Assembly: GCA_902572735.1 (NCBI GenBank)
Contig: CACGGX010000006.1
Coordinates: forward strand, 1-64,000
Reading direction: 5' to 3'
Source of the DNA: an uncultured Alphaproteobacteria bacterium
GTDB taxonomy: Bacteria > Pseudomonadota > Alphaproteobacteria > HIMB59 > GCA-002718135
Length of the DNA: 64,000 bases
This document shows, one piece after another, positions 1-9,367 of this stretch; positions within the stretch are counted from its first letter, which is position 1; every line of letters begins with the position of its first letter. Below the pieces are notes generated by a model. It was given only the letters and a program-made list of their open reading frames with translations. It did no database searches and had not been told where the DNA came from. The position numbers were made by a program, and so were the translations under genes.

Positions 1-1911
1 AAAATAAAAGAAATATTTGCCAAATTAATTAATAAACATAAAATTGATGGAATATATACTCAAAAGATAATTGAAAAAGCTATTCCAAAAAAATTTAGAC
101 TAGAGCAAAACGTCAATAAATTTGTCGATCTAATTACTTCAAATAATATAAAAATTTATTCTGAAGATGAGGCAAAAGAATTAATATCTTTAGCTAAAGA
201 ACAAAGTTCTAAAAATGATGAAGTAAATGAAAATCAAGAAAAAAAACAAACTGGAAAAACTGATGATCCAGTAAGGTTATATCTCAGAGATATGGGGGCA
301 GTAGAGCTTCTCAGTAGAGAGGGAGAGATAGCTATCGCGAAAAGAATTGAAGCTGGAAGAGAAAAAATGATTGGCGCTATCTGTGAAAGCCCTATGACAA
401 TTAGATCAATAATAAATTGGAAAGATGCAATTAAAGATGGAACAATGCTTTTAAGAGATATTGTAGATCTTGAAGCCACATATGACATGTCAGACATTTC
501 TGATTCAAAACTTGAGGATACATTAAAGCTTATCGAGAGTGGTGGAAATGAAAAAGAGGATAATAGTAAAAATACAAATAATGGAGATCAAGAAGAAGAC
601 AACAATGAAGAAGAGCAACAACAAGATGATGATGATAGTTTAAACGTTTCATTGGCAGCTATGGAAGAAAAACTTAAACCAAAAGTTTTAAACGATTTCA
701 ATGATATAACAAAGCTATTCAAAAAGCTTCAAAAACATAGTCAAGAATTAATTAATGCAGACAAAAAAAATGAAAAGAATTACCTTTCACTAGAAAAAAA
801 ATATTTAAAAATACAAAAAGAAATGGTTGCAGCAATGAAAGCTGTACATTTTAATTCTACTACCATTGAAGCACTAATGGAGGCTTTGTATGAATTAAAT
901 AAAAAGCTTCTTTTGAGAGAAGGAAAAATGCTTCGTATGGCTACTAGTGCTGGTGTTAAGAGAGAAGATTTTGTTGCTCAGTACTTGGATTTTAATTTTG
1001 AAAAAAACTGGATACAAAGTTTATTAGCAACTAAAGATAAAAATTGGGAAAAGTTCATAAATAGAAATCATATAGAAATTAATAAAAATATTGAAGAAAT
1101 CAAAGAAATACAAACTGCTTCAGAATTACCTTTATCTGAGTTTAGAAGAATAGTCGGTACTGTACAGCAAGGAGAAAGATCTGCAAATAGAGCAAAAAAA
1201 GAAATGATTGAATCAAATCTACGATTAGTTATTTCAATAGCAAAAAAGTATACAAATAGAGGTCTTCAATTTTTAGATTTGATACAGGAGGGTAATATTG
1301 GTTTAATGAAGGCTGTAGATAAATTTGAATATAGAAGAGGATATAAATTTTCAACATATGCAACATGGTGGATAAGACAAGCTATTACGAGATCTATAGC
1401 CGACCAAGCGAGAACAATTAGGATACCTGTTCATATGATAGAAACAATAAATAAAATTGTAAGAACAACTAGACAAATAATGTCTGAAATTGGAAGAGAG
1501 CCTACGCCTAATGAATTAGCAGATAGGCTGCATATGCCTTTAGATAAAGTCAAAAAAGTTTTAAAAATAGCGAAAGAACCAATTAGTTTAGAAACTCCAG
1601 TAGGTGATGAAGAAGATAGTTCTCTTGGTGATTTCATTGAAGATAAAAATGCTCTTATACCTATTGATGCAGCTGTAAAAAGCTCTTTGCGTGATACTAC
1701 AACTAGAATACTTTCCTCTCTAACACCAAGAGAAGAAAGAGTTTTAAGAATGAGATTTGGTATTGGTATGAATAGCGATCATACACTGGAAGAAGTTGGT
1801 CAACAATTTAGTGTTACAAGAGAAAGAATAAGGCAAATAGAAGCAAAAGCTCTAAGAAAATTAAAGCATCCAACTAGAGCAAGAAAGTTAAAAACATTTC
1901 TTGACGAATAA
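1..1911 (+). CDS. rpoD: RNA polymerase primary sigma factor RpoD (5'-truncated)
   Basis: This is the housekeeping sigma-70 factor that directs RNA polymerase to most promoters. The reading frame is open from base 1, so the start lies upstream of the window and 636 residues are visible. Region 1.2 ([12 protein letters not shown]) begins near base 262 and is followed by an acidic, low-complexity non-conserved region at about 540-650. Region 2 carries the [16 protein letters not shown] and [14 protein letters not shown] core-binding and -10 recognition motifs. Region 4 ends with the helix-turn-helix [20 protein letters not shown] and a terminal KLKHP. The Met codon at 292 is internal and is not the start, because conserved sequence precedes it. 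The stop overlaps the next gene's ATG (TAATG), which suggests translational coupling. Identity is certain. Confidence 0.97.
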   Translation, partial: KIKEIFAKLINKHKIDGIYTQKIIEKAIPKKFRLEQNVNKFVDLITSNNIKIYSEDEAKELISLAKEQSSKNDEVNENQEKKQTGKTDDPVRLYLRDMGAVELLSREGEIAIAKRIEAGREKMIGAICESPMTIRSIINWKDAIKDGTMLLRDIVDLEATYDMSDISDSKLEDTLKLIESGGNEKEDNSKNTNNGDQEEDNNEEEQQQDDDDSLNVSLAAMEEKLKPKVLNDFNDITKLFKKLQKHSQELINADKKNEKNYLSLEKKYLKIQKEMVAAMKAVHFNSTTIEALMEALYELNKKLLLREGKMLRMATSAGVKREDFVAQYLDFNFEKNWIQSLLATKDKNWEKFINRNHIEINKNIEEIKEIQTASELPLSEFRRIVGTVQQGERSANRAKKEMIESNLRLVISIAKKYTNRGLQFLDLIQEGNIGLMKAVDKFEYRRGYKFSTYATWWIRQAITRSIADQARTIRIPVHMIETINKIVRTTRQIMSEIGREPTPNELADRLHMPLDKVKKVLKIAKEPISLETPVGDEEDSSLGDFIEDKNALIPIDAAVKSSLRDTTTRILSSLTPREERVLRMRFGIGMNSDHTLEEVGQQFSVTRERIRQIEAKALRKLKHPTRARKLKTFLDE

Positions 1912-2738
1912 TGAAGCTAACGCTTCTTGGAACAGGATGCCCTTCAATAGATTATAAAAGGTGTGGCTCATCTAATCTAATATCAACAAAAAATACTAAA
2001 ATTTTAGTTGATTGTGGTTCTGGAGTTACACAAAGATTAAATCAAAGTGGAAATTCTTCGGCTGATATTGATGCTTTATTACTCACTCATCTTCATACTG
2101 ATCATGTTGTAGATTTATACCAACTAATTATTTCTTCTTGGCATTCTGATAGAGATACAATTTGGAAAATATATGGACCCAAAGGCACCAAAAAATTTAT
2201 AGACAAAATTTTTTTAGCTTGGAAAGATGAGCGCAAATTAAGAATTGATTATGAAAAAAGAAAATTAACAAAAGCATTAAATTATAAAGTTTATGAATTT
2301 AATAAAGAAGGTAATATAAAAATTAATGATATAAAAATTAAATATTTTGAAGTAAATCACAAACCAGTTCCATTTGCATACGGATTCTCATTTTTTAATA
2401 ATAAAAAAAAATTAACAATTAGTGGAGACACAAGACCATGTGAGAGCTTAATAGTTAATGCTCAAAATGCAGACGTTCTTTTGCATGAAGTTTTTATTGA
2501 ATATGAAATGAATAAGACTTCAAAACTTAGAACTAAAAAAACTTTACACAATGTAAAAGAATACCATACAACGAGTAATTTAGTTGGTAAGGTTGCTAAA
2601 TTATCAAATTGCAAAAAACTTGTATTAACTCATTTTGTTCCAACAAGATTTAATATCTCAAAACTAAAAAAAACGGTCAGAAAAGATTTTGGAAAGGATC
2701 CAGTAATTGGACAAGACTTATTAACAATTAAAATTTAA
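1911..2738 (+). CDS. Ribonuclease Z-like metallo-beta-lactamase-fold hydrolase
   Basis: This 275-residue protein belongs to the metallo-beta-lactamase fold, ElaC/RNase Z-like branch, whose members process tRNA 3' ends or cleave phosphodiesters with two zinc ions. The N-terminus [11 protein letters not shown] is typical of the RNase Z group. The zinc motif HLHTDH is at residues 60-65, with further likely ligands at the VNHKPVPFAYGF His, the SGDTRP Asp and the C-terminal LTHFVP His. The start overlaps the rpoD stop by one base, so the two are probably cotranscribed. The 3' end overlaps the convergent gene by a few bases. Whether it is a true tRNA 3' endonuclease or another phosphodiesterase cannot be told from sequence. 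Confidence 0.8.
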   Translation: MKLTLLGTGCPSIDYKRCGSSNLISTKNTKILVDCGSGVTQRLNQSGNSSADIDALLLTHLHTDHVVDLYQLIISSWHSDRDTIWKIYGPKGTKKFIDKIFLAWKDERKLRIDYEKRKLTKALNYKVYEFNKEGNIKINDIKIKYFEVNHKPVPFAYGFSFFNNKKKLTISGDTRPCESLIVNAQNADVLLHEVFIEYEMNKTSKLRTKKTLHNVKEYHTTSNLVGKVAKLSNCKKLVLTHFVPTRFNISKLKKTVRKDFGKDPVIGQDLLTIKI

Positions 2739-3562
2739 CCAACTTTATTTAATAATTTTTCAAATTCCTCATCTTTTATTTGAACAATATTTGAAGATGT
2801 TGGAAATTTTTTAGTTTTGACATCATCTATAAAGTTTTTTAGACCTTCTAGAGTGTCATCTAAAAGTTTTTCATAAGACTTATTTGTATCCTTAAATATT
2901 TTTGCGTGCCGAGGTACTCGATCAGTATTAGTTCCAATTACATCTTGTATAAATAAAAACTCAACATCACAATTTGGACCACTCCCCATTGATAATGTTA
3001 AAAGATTTACTTTTTTTGTAATTAATTCTGCCACTCGATCAGGCACGCATTCTATCTCAAGACCAATAGCTCCAGCATTGTCATATGCAATAGCATCTTG
3101 ATAAACTTTAAAAGCCGAGTCGGCATCTTTTCCTACGGCTTTAAAACCTCCGGTCCAAGTACTTTTATAAGGAATTAATCCAATATGACTTACAGAAGGT
3201 AAACCTTCTTTTCGAAGAGCTTCAATATATTTTGGACTATTTCCACAATAAACAGCATCAGCTCCATTATCTCTTGCAATTAAAGCTGCATCAATTGCCT
3301 TATCAATAGATGAAAGTTGACCAAGGCCAAATATCATGAATGTATTCGGAGCAGCTTCTCTGATATCTTTTATATGAGCATCTCTGAACCATTTATTTGT
3401 TGGTACACCCGTTCTTAATGTTTCTTTTTTAAAAGATACAATTTGGATATCTATGCCAGCTTTTTCTGCAGCATAAGCTTCTAAAGCATTAGTTACATAT
3501 AACTCAGTTAATTTTACTTTTCCTTTTTTCTCAAATAAATCTTTAACAGTTAGTTTAGACAT
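2735..3562 (-). CDS. PanB-like aldolase-family protein with altered metal site
   Basis: The protein (275 residues from the ATG; an in-frame TTG lies one codon upstream) aligns by eye with ketopantoate hydroxymethyltransferase. The best match is in the second half: SVSHIGLIPYKSTWTGG resembles the PanB GHLGLTPQ...GG block, and LEIECVP resembles LECVP with its catalytic Glu. The residues that bind Mg2+ in PanB are not kept: VGDS is IVSF here, the LADLPF Asp is lost and the VKIEG Glu is VYCGN. A standard role in pantothenate synthesis is therefore doubtful. The start overlaps the stop of the upstream glycosidase gene (TGATG), so it is the last gene of a three-gene operon with that gene and a dioxygenase. 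A role in sugar-derived oxo-acid chemistry is an inference. Confidence 0.62.
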   Translation of the reverse strand: MSKLTVKDLFEKKGKVKLTELYVTNALEAYAAEKAGIDIQIVSFKKETLRTGVPTNKWFRDAHIKDIREAAPNTFMIFGLGQLSSIDKAIDAALIARDNGADAVYCGNSPKYIEALRKEGLPSVSHIGLIPYKSTWTGGFKAVGKDADSAFKVYQDAIAYDNAGAIGLEIECVPDRVAELITKKVNLLTLSMGSGPNCDVEFLFIQDVIGTNTDRVPRHAKIFKDTNKSYEKLLDDTLEGLKNFIDDVKTKKFPTSSNIVQIKDEEFEKLLNKVG

Positions 3563-4926
3563 CAATTATACTGAGGTAAATAATTGCCATGTGCTTCAAT
3601 CATCTTATCGGTCATGCTATAAATTTCATCTATGGTCAGATTAGCTCCTGTTAAAGGATCAAGCATTGCAGCATGGTATATGTGCTCTCTTTTTTTTGTT
3701 AGAGCAGCTTCAGCAGTAAGTATTTGTACATTAATATTAGTACGCATTAGAGCCGCTAATTGTTCTGGTAATTTACCAAACTTTTGAGGTTTATAGCCCT
3801 TTGAATTAATTATTACAGGTACCTCTACACAGCAATTTGATGGTAAATTATCAATTAAATTATCATTCATAACATTAGCATTGATAGTAACCTCATTATT
3901 ATTTGCAATTCCATCCATTATAAATGATGCATACTCATTACTTCTTTTAAGAGGCATATCATAAATTGGAGTCATATCTCTTTCTAAATCTTTCCAAAGT
4001 TTAATATTGCTTTTGCATCTATCAATATACTCTTCTATCGGTATCTTATATTTTTTTATAACATCATCTCTATTTTGTTTTATGAACCATGGAACATATT
4101 CAGCAAAGTGCTCACTAGACTCTGTCACAAAATAACCAAATCTTCTAAGAATTTCATATCGTACTTTTTCATGAAGTACTTTATTTGATTCATGATCAGT
4201 TTTTTTACTTCTTGATGATATTTCTTCATCATTTACAATTTTATCAGCTAGATTTTTTAATCTTGGATATAAATCTTCGTTTTCATTCTCATTAATTTTC
4301 TTTTCAAATTTTTTATAAAAGGCCATATGGTTTATACCGCCACAAAGATAATCAATATCATTAATATCTTCATCCAAATCTTTTGCTAACATTTCTGCTG
4401 TTCCTTGAACGGAGTGACATAGACCCATAGCTTTGATTTCTGGAAAAGCAGTATTTATTGCAATCATATTTGAACACATTGGATTTACGTATTGCAGCCA
4501 AGTAGCATTTGGACAAATATCCATAATATCTTTTGCAATATCTAGTAAAACAGGAATAGTTCGTAGGCCTCTCATTATTCCGCCTATGCCAAGAGTATCT
4601 GCTATAGTTTGTCTTAATCCATACTCATTTGGAATTTTAAAATCAATAACTGTGGATGGTTCATATCCCCCTACTTGAATTGTTGTTTGAACAAAGTCTG
4701 CACCAATTAAAGACTCTCGTCTGTTTGTATGAGAAGTAACTTTAGGTGAAATATTTAATTTTTTTGAAATTACATCTATTAAATCATGTGACGCTTTTAA
4801 TCTTACAGGATCAATGTCTTGTAATGCAATTTCCATATTTTTAAATTGTTCTATAGCTAGAAGATCGGTTACTATTCTTCTTGTAAAAACAGCACTACCA
4901 GCTCCAATAATTGTAAGTTTAATCAT
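3562..4926 (-). CDS. GH4-family NAD+/Mn2+-dependent glycosidase
   Basis: Glycoside hydrolase family 4 enzymes cleave glycosides by an oxidation, elimination and reduction route that uses NAD+ and a divalent metal. The 454-residue protein begins with the dinucleotide-binding loop IIGAGSAVFTR. It carries the family metal ligands Cys170 in GLCHSVQG and His200 in GGINHM, plus NPM at 148-150. The C-terminus ends at the usual LPQYN. The sequence resembles the alpha-galacturonidase/alpha-glucosidase branch (LplD/AglA-like) more than phospho-glycosidases, and no PTS genes are near, so the substrate is probably a non-phosphorylated alpha-glycoside or uronide. It overlaps the upstream dioxygenase gene by 8 bp and the downstream PanB-like gene by 1 bp. 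The exact sugar cannot be read from the sequence. Confidence 0.85.
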   Translation of the reverse strand: MIKLTIIGAGSAVFTRRIVTDLLAIEQFKNMEIALQDIDPVRLKASHDLIDVISKKLNISPKVTSHTNRRESLIGADFVQTTIQVGGYEPSTVIDFKIPNEYGLRQTIADTLGIGGIMRGLRTIPVLLDIAKDIMDICPNATWLQYVNPMCSNMIAINTAFPEIKAMGLCHSVQGTAEMLAKDLDEDINDIDYLCGGINHMAFYKKFEKKINENENEDLYPRLKNLADKIVNDEEISSRSKKTDHESNKVLHEKVRYEILRRFGYFVTESSEHFAEYVPWFIKQNRDDVIKKYKIPIEEYIDRCKSNIKLWKDLERDMTPIYDMPLKRSNEYASFIMDGIANNNEVTINANVMNDNLIDNLPSNCCVEVPVIINSKGYKPQKFGKLPEQLAALMRTNINVQILTAEAALTKKREHIYHAAMLDPLTGANLTIDEIYSMTDKMIEAHGNYLPQYN

Positions 4927-5659
4927 TTTGATACTCCATGATTGAATTATGAGGTGCCACTTTTAAAGGAGTGTACCTTGCGTGTCCAATATCTTTATAG
5001 GGATTATTTGTTTTAGTATTAAAGCATACTATTAAAGTTCTCCTTGAGTAATTTGAATTATTTGCCTCTGATGAATGTAAAAGATTTGCATGAAAAAAAA
5101 GAGCATCGCCTGGATCAGCTTCAATATAAATACATTCGTGTCTTTTTTCTAATTCACGTATTCTATCTAAATCTGCAGTTTGTTCAGGAGTATCAGATAC
5201 ACCATGACCTATTCTTCCAACTTTTTGAGATCCTTTTAAAACTTTGAGACAACCATTTTCTTTATTAGCTTTATCTAACATTATAAAACAAGATCCCATA
5301 TCTGGATATAGACATGCATTATGATACCAATAACCATAATCTTGATGCCAATCAAAACCACCATCACCTGGTTTTTTCCAAATTACTTTTGAATGATAGT
5401 GGTAAACTTCATCTTCAAGAAATTCTTCCATTGGTTTTACAATTCTTTCATTAGTAGAAAATTTCCCAAATAAATCATTTGAGGGTTCATTCCATAATGT
5501 AATATTTAATTTACCTGTAGAACTAAACGTTTCTCTAGCTTGATTTTCTTTCTCAGAATTTCTTTCAATAAATTCAGTTAATTTAGATATCTCATCTTCT
5601 GAAAAGAGTTTTCTTTTAAGAATGTATCCATTATCTCTGAAATCTGTGAAATCTGACAT
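4919..5659 (-). CDS. PhyH-family Fe(II)/2-oxoglutarate dioxygenase
   Basis: The 246-residue protein is a phytanoyl-CoA-dioxygenase-family oxygenase that would hydroxylate a small organic substrate with Fe(II), O2 and 2-oxoglutarate. The iron-binding facial triad is visible as His105-x-Asp107 in DWHQDYGYW and a distal His at 195 (NLLHSSEANN). The 2-oxoglutarate-binding Arg follows at 206/207 (YSRRTL). DPGDALFFH is the usual strand before the distal His. It is first in an operon with a GH4 glycosidase and a PanB-like protein (8-bp overlap with the former). It is transcribed divergently from a second GH4 gene, with 66 bp to that gene's ATG. Context suggests action on a sugar or sugar-derived compound, but the PhyH family is too broad to name a substrate. 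Confidence 0.85.
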   Translation of the reverse strand: MSDFTDFRDNGYILKRKLFSEDEISKLTEFIERNSEKENQARETFSSTGKLNITLWNEPSNDLFGKFSTNERIVKPMEEFLEDEVYHYHSKVIWKKPGDGGFDWHQDYGYWYHNACLYPDMGSCFIMLDKANKENGCLKVLKGSQKVGRIGHGVSDTPEQTADLDRIRELEKRHECIYIEADPGDALFFHANLLHSSEANNSNYSRRTLIVCFNTKTNNPYKDIGHARYTPLKVAPHNSIMEYQND

Positions 5660-5725
5660 ATTAATTTCATGTTAAAAATAAATAATAATATTGTCAAATA
5701 ATTTAAGGTGTTTAAGAATAATCTT

Positions 5726-7189
5726 ATGAAAGTATCATTTCTTGGAGCAGGTAGTGTAGGCTTCACTCAAACCCTTGTTAGGGATATTTTAAAAGTTAAA
5801 AAACTTCAAAATATAGAAATTTCTCTTCATGATATCTCTAGAAAAAATTTGTTAATGGTAGCAGAGTTAATTCAAAAAGATATTAAAGCTAATAATCTTC
5901 CAACGAAACTTAGTATTGATCCAATTAGAAAAGAATCAATAAGAAATGCAAAATATATTATTAGCTGTGTAAGAGTTGGAGGTTTAGAAGCATTTGAAAC
6001 TGATATATCAATCCCATTAAAATATGGTATCGATCAATGTGTAGGAGATACTATTTGTGCTGGTGGCATAATGTATGGTCAACGCAACATCCCAGTCATT
6101 TTAGACTTTTGTAAAGATATAAAAAAATATGCAAAAAAAAATGCACTTTTTTTAAATTATGCAAATCCTATGGCTATGAATACTTGGGTAGCTAATGAGA
6201 TTGGTAAAGTTAATACAGTTGGTTTATGTCATGGTGTTCAGGGTGGTGCAAAATTAATTGAAGACTCATTAAATATTCCATCTGGAAAAATGAAATATTC
6301 TTGCAGCGGCATAAATCATATGACTTGGTATTTAGATTTGAATTATAAAGGTAAAAAAATAACAAAAGAACAACTTTCAAAATCGTTAAAGAAACATAAA
6401 AAATTTTCAAGAGATGAAAAAGTAAGAATAGACGTATTAGATAAATTTGGATATTTTTCTACGGAAAGTAATGGCCATTTAAGTGAGTATTTACCATGGT
6501 ATAGGCGTACCCAAAAAGATGTTAAGAAATGGAGCAGTCTTTCAAATTGGATACATGGCGAGACAGGTGGCTACTTAAGAGTATGTAATGAAAAGAGAAA
6601 TTGGTTTGTTGAGGATTACCCAAAATATTTAAAAAACTCTGGAATTAAACTTAAAGATTATAAAAGATCAACTGAACATGGAAGTTATATAATTGAAGCA
6701 ATTGAAACTGGAAAAAAATATAGAGGTCACTTTAATGTTATTAATAAAAAAACAATTTCTAATTTAGATGATGATTGCGTAATTGAGAGTACAGGATACG
6801 TAGATTCAAAAGGTATAAAAATGATTGAAGGAGTAAACTTACCACTGCAATGTGCTTCTCTATGCAGTACCTCAATAGATGTTCAAAGAATGGCTGTAAG
6901 GGCCGCTGTAAAGGGAGATATTGAATTATTAAAACTTGCTGTGCTACAAGACCCTCTTGTCAGCTCTGTATGTTCATCAGAAGAAGTTTGGCAAATGGTA
7001 GACGAGATGCTTGTTGCACAAGCGCAATGGCTTCCACAATATAAATCTAAAATTAACAGCATTAAAAAGAATCTAAAAAAAATCAAAAATTATAAATATA
7101 ATAAATCAATTAAAGGATTGACCAAAAAAACAAGACGCAAACAACAAAAAAGGTCAGTTTTAGTCGAAAAAGAGGCATTTAATTTATAA
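5726..7189 (+). CDS. GH4-family glycosidase with basic C-terminal tail
   Basis: This is a second family 4 NAD+-dependent glycosidase (487 residues). The loop VSFLGAGSVGFT follows the ATG at 5726 directly. An in-frame GTG at 5708 would add six residues, but the family normally begins just before this strand, so the ATG is preferred. Metal ligands are Cys168 in GLCHGVQGG and His198 in SGINHMTWY. The catalytic domain ends near LPQYK. About 45 further residues follow that are rich in Lys and Arg (for example KKTRRKQQKR); the neighbouring family member at 3562-4926 lacks them. The gene lies just upstream of an oligosaccharide-type ABC importer on the same strand, which fits intracellular cleavage of the imported glycoside. 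Confidence 0.85.
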   Translation: MKVSFLGAGSVGFTQTLVRDILKVKKLQNIEISLHDISRKNLLMVAELIQKDIKANNLPTKLSIDPIRKESIRNAKYIISCVRVGGLEAFETDISIPLKYGIDQCVGDTICAGGIMYGQRNIPVILDFCKDIKKYAKKNALFLNYANPMAMNTWVANEIGKVNTVGLCHGVQGGAKLIEDSLNIPSGKMKYSCSGINHMTWYLDLNYKGKKITKEQLSKSLKKHKKFSRDEKVRIDVLDKFGYFSTESNGHLSEYLPWYRRTQKDVKKWSSLSNWIHGETGGYLRVCNEKRNWFVEDYPKYLKNSGIKLKDYKRSTEHGSYIIEAIETGKKYRGHFNVINKKTISNLDDDCVIESTGYVDSKGIKMIEGVNLPLQCASLCSTSIDVQRMAVRAAVKGDIELLKLAVLQDPLVSSVCSSEEVWQMVDEMLVAQAQWLPQYKSKINSIKKNLKKIKNYKYNKSIKGLTKKTRRKQQKRSVLVEKEAFNL

Positions 7190-7268
7190 ATTATTCAATC
7201 TACTCCTAAATAGTACTTCTCAATAATCTAATTTTATTATAGGTTTTTTTAAATTTAGTGGAGGACAG

Positions 7269-9320
7269 ATGAAAAAAAATAAATTTAGATCCACATTACT
7301 TGCTAGCGTAGCATCAGCTACTTTTGCATTAACTAGTACAAATGCGTCTGCTAGACCGGAAGGTGCAATAGCACTTCCATCAGCACCTGCAATTGAAAAT
7401 ATGCAAGAAGTTCAGTTCATTGGAAGAGATGAATTGATGAGCTATCAAGATATTGGAGACTTTGAATTTTTATATGAGCCAGAATACATTAGTGCTCTAG
7501 TTCAAGAAGGAAAACTACCACCAATTTGGGAACGTTTACCAAAAAGACCTTTAGTTTTTAATGGAGATGCAATGCCGGATGGTATTGGTCGCTACGGAGG
7601 AACTTTTAGACATACTATTGGTGGAAGACCTGAAGGATGGAACTGGACTGCTTCACAACATCAAGGATGGGGTGGAATTAATTATACAGTTCAAGAATGT
7701 CTAACAAGAAATGGTCCGATGGTAAGATTAAAAGCTGAAGATTCTTATCCTTTACCAAACTTAGCTACTGATTGGGAATGGGATGGAAACAAACTTACTA
7801 TGAACCTTATTGATGGAGCAAAGTGGTCAGATGGTGATCCATTTGATGCAGAAGATGTTCGTTTTTGGTGGGAAGATAACGTTCTAGATGAGAATGTTCC
7901 AACAAGAATGAATGCTACTACAATGGGAGAAGGGACTACTTTGGAAGTACTTAGTCCTACTCAGATTAGATGGACATTTCCACAAGAGGAACCTAAATTA
8001 GTTCTTCACTCCATGGCATATATAAATGGATGCCCTGGACCATCACATTTACTTAAAGAACATCACCCTAAATATGGTGGTACGTCTTATGATGATTATG
8101 TTCAAGCGTTCCCTGCTGGACGTTTACCATGGGTTAGCATGGGTGCATGGACTGCTGTTGAATATAAACAAGACGAGGTAGTAATACTTCGTAGAAATCC
8201 ATACTATTGGAAAGTTGATAGTAAAGGACAACAACTTCCGTATATGAACGAGATGGTGTTCCAGTTAAAAACTTGGGGCCAAAGAACGGTTGATACCTTA
8301 GCTGGTAACGCTGATTTCTCGAATATGGAGAACGTACCTTTATACTTAGAAGCTGTTAAAGAGTCTAAGAGTGATGATGCACAAGCTCAACTATCTTTTA
8401 GTGGAAGAACCATGGGATATCAACTCGCCATGAACCAAGCAATTGGGTTAGGTGTATTGGATGATCAAATGGCAGCTATTCGAGATCTAAATAGAAATTT
8501 AGAATTCAGAAAAGCTGTTAAGCATGCAATTGATGGTAAAGCATTTGCAAAAGCAATGTCCAAAGGACCATTTGTGACAGTTTATGCAGGCGGTCTTGCT
8601 AGAGATAGTGCTTTCTTTGATGCAGATGCTACTTCATTTTTCCCTTATAATCCAGCAGGTGCAAATTCTATACTTGATGGATTAGGTCTTATAGATACTG
8701 ATGGTAACGGAATTCGAAACCTTCCAAATGGAGGTGGAGATTTAGTTATTAATTTAGTTCAAAATAAAGGCAGTGATAATGAAATGTTGATTGGCGATGG
8801 AATGGCAACTATGATGGCTGAAGTTGGTATTAAGATTAATATTAAACCAATGGAAGATACTGAGCCAACAAGACAAGCAGGTGAATGGGATTGGTTACTT
8901 GTAAGATCTCAACAAGAAATGGCCTTCCCTAATTCGGGTTATTGGTCAGATATGGGTCCTGTAACTACGTCTTCATTTGATCCTCACTTAGGAACTGATG
9001 AACACCCTCAACAACTTCAACCATTTGAGAAAGAAATCGTAAGTATTCTTGAAGAGTGGAGAGATGGTGTTGAAGGAGCAGAGGCTCAAGCATTAATGTC
9101 TCGCTATCAGAAACTATTTACAGAAAATGTTTATATGCCTGGTATAGTTCAATATCCAACAGCACTTTTGATAAACAAAAGAATTCAAAACTTAGCTGAT
9201 GGAATGCCTGTTTTGGCTTATCAATGGGCTGAAGATACAGTTATCCGTGAACAATTCTGGGTTTATCAATATGATCAATTAGATGAACTATTCCCTGGAA
9301 GAGTTCCTGGTATTGATTAA
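7269..9320 (+). CDS. Family 5 ABC transporter substrate-binding protein (oligosaccharide type)
   Basis: This 683-residue periplasmic protein belongs to solute-binding family 5, better known for di- and oligopeptide import. It starts with a signal peptide (MKKNKF, hydrophobic core, likely cleavage after NASA). Family features include YGGTFR, TDWEWDGNKLTMNL and AKWSDGDPFDAEDVRFWW. It is much longer than E. coli DppA, a size and domain pattern seen in alphaproteobacterial homologues such as the alpha-galactoside-binding AgpA of Sinorhizobium. With GH4 glycosidases on both sides of the promoter, oligosaccharide rather than peptide binding is the better inference. A strong ribosome-binding site (GTGGAGGACAG) precedes the start. 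A perfect 10-bp terminator-like hairpin separates it from the permease genes, so the binding protein is probably made in excess. Confidence 0.87.
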   Translation: MKKNKFRSTLLASVASATFALTSTNASARPEGAIALPSAPAIENMQEVQFIGRDELMSYQDIGDFEFLYEPEYISALVQEGKLPPIWERLPKRPLVFNGDAMPDGIGRYGGTFRHTIGGRPEGWNWTASQHQGWGGINYTVQECLTRNGPMVRLKAEDSYPLPNLATDWEWDGNKLTMNLIDGAKWSDGDPFDAEDVRFWWEDNVLDENVPTRMNATTMGEGTTLEVLSPTQIRWTFPQEEPKLVLHSMAYINGCPGPSHLLKEHHPKYGGTSYDDYVQAFPAGRLPWVSMGAWTAVEYKQDEVVILRRNPYYWKVDSKGQQLPYMNEMVFQLKTWGQRTVDTLAGNADFSNMENVPLYLEAVKESKSDDAQAQLSFSGRTMGYQLAMNQAIGLGVLDDQMAAIRDLNRNLEFRKAVKHAIDGKAFAKAMSKGPFVTVYAGGLARDSAFFDADATSFFPYNPAGANSILDGLGLIDTDGNGIRNLPNGGGDLVINLVQNKGSDNEMLIGDGMATMMAEVGIKINIKPMEDTEPTRQAGEWDWLLVRSQQEMAFPNSGYWSDMGPVTTSSFDPHLGTDEHPQQLQPFEKEIVSILEEWRDGVEGAEAQALMSRYQKLFTENVYMPGIVQYPTALLINKRIQNLADGMPVLAYQWAEDTVIREQFWVYQYDQLDELFPGRVPGID

Positions 9321-9330
9321 TAAATTTTTT

Positions 9331-9361
9331 AGTAAGGGGCTTAAATAGCCCCTTACTTTTT
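9331..9361 (+). terminator. Intra-operon hairpin after family 5 binding-protein gene
   Basis: Stem AGTAAGGGGC at 9331-9340 and its exact complement GCCCCTTACT at 9348-9357 enclose the loop TTAAATA, and a short T run follows. It lies 10 bp after the binding-protein stop and just before the permease ATG. It looks like a partial Rho-independent terminator or an mRNA 3'-end stabiliser within the operon. Confidence 0.8.
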
Positions 9362-9367
9362 AAAAAA

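Noticed and set aside
292-294. ATG at 292 as the start of rpoD
   Set aside because: The frame is open back to base 1 and encodes sigma region 1.1/1.2 sequence ([11 protein letters not shown]) before this Met, so the gene is truncated by the window edge.
2735-3562. panB, pantothenate synthesis gene
   Set aside because: The metal-binding acidic residues are absent and the context is a glycosidase operon with no panC.
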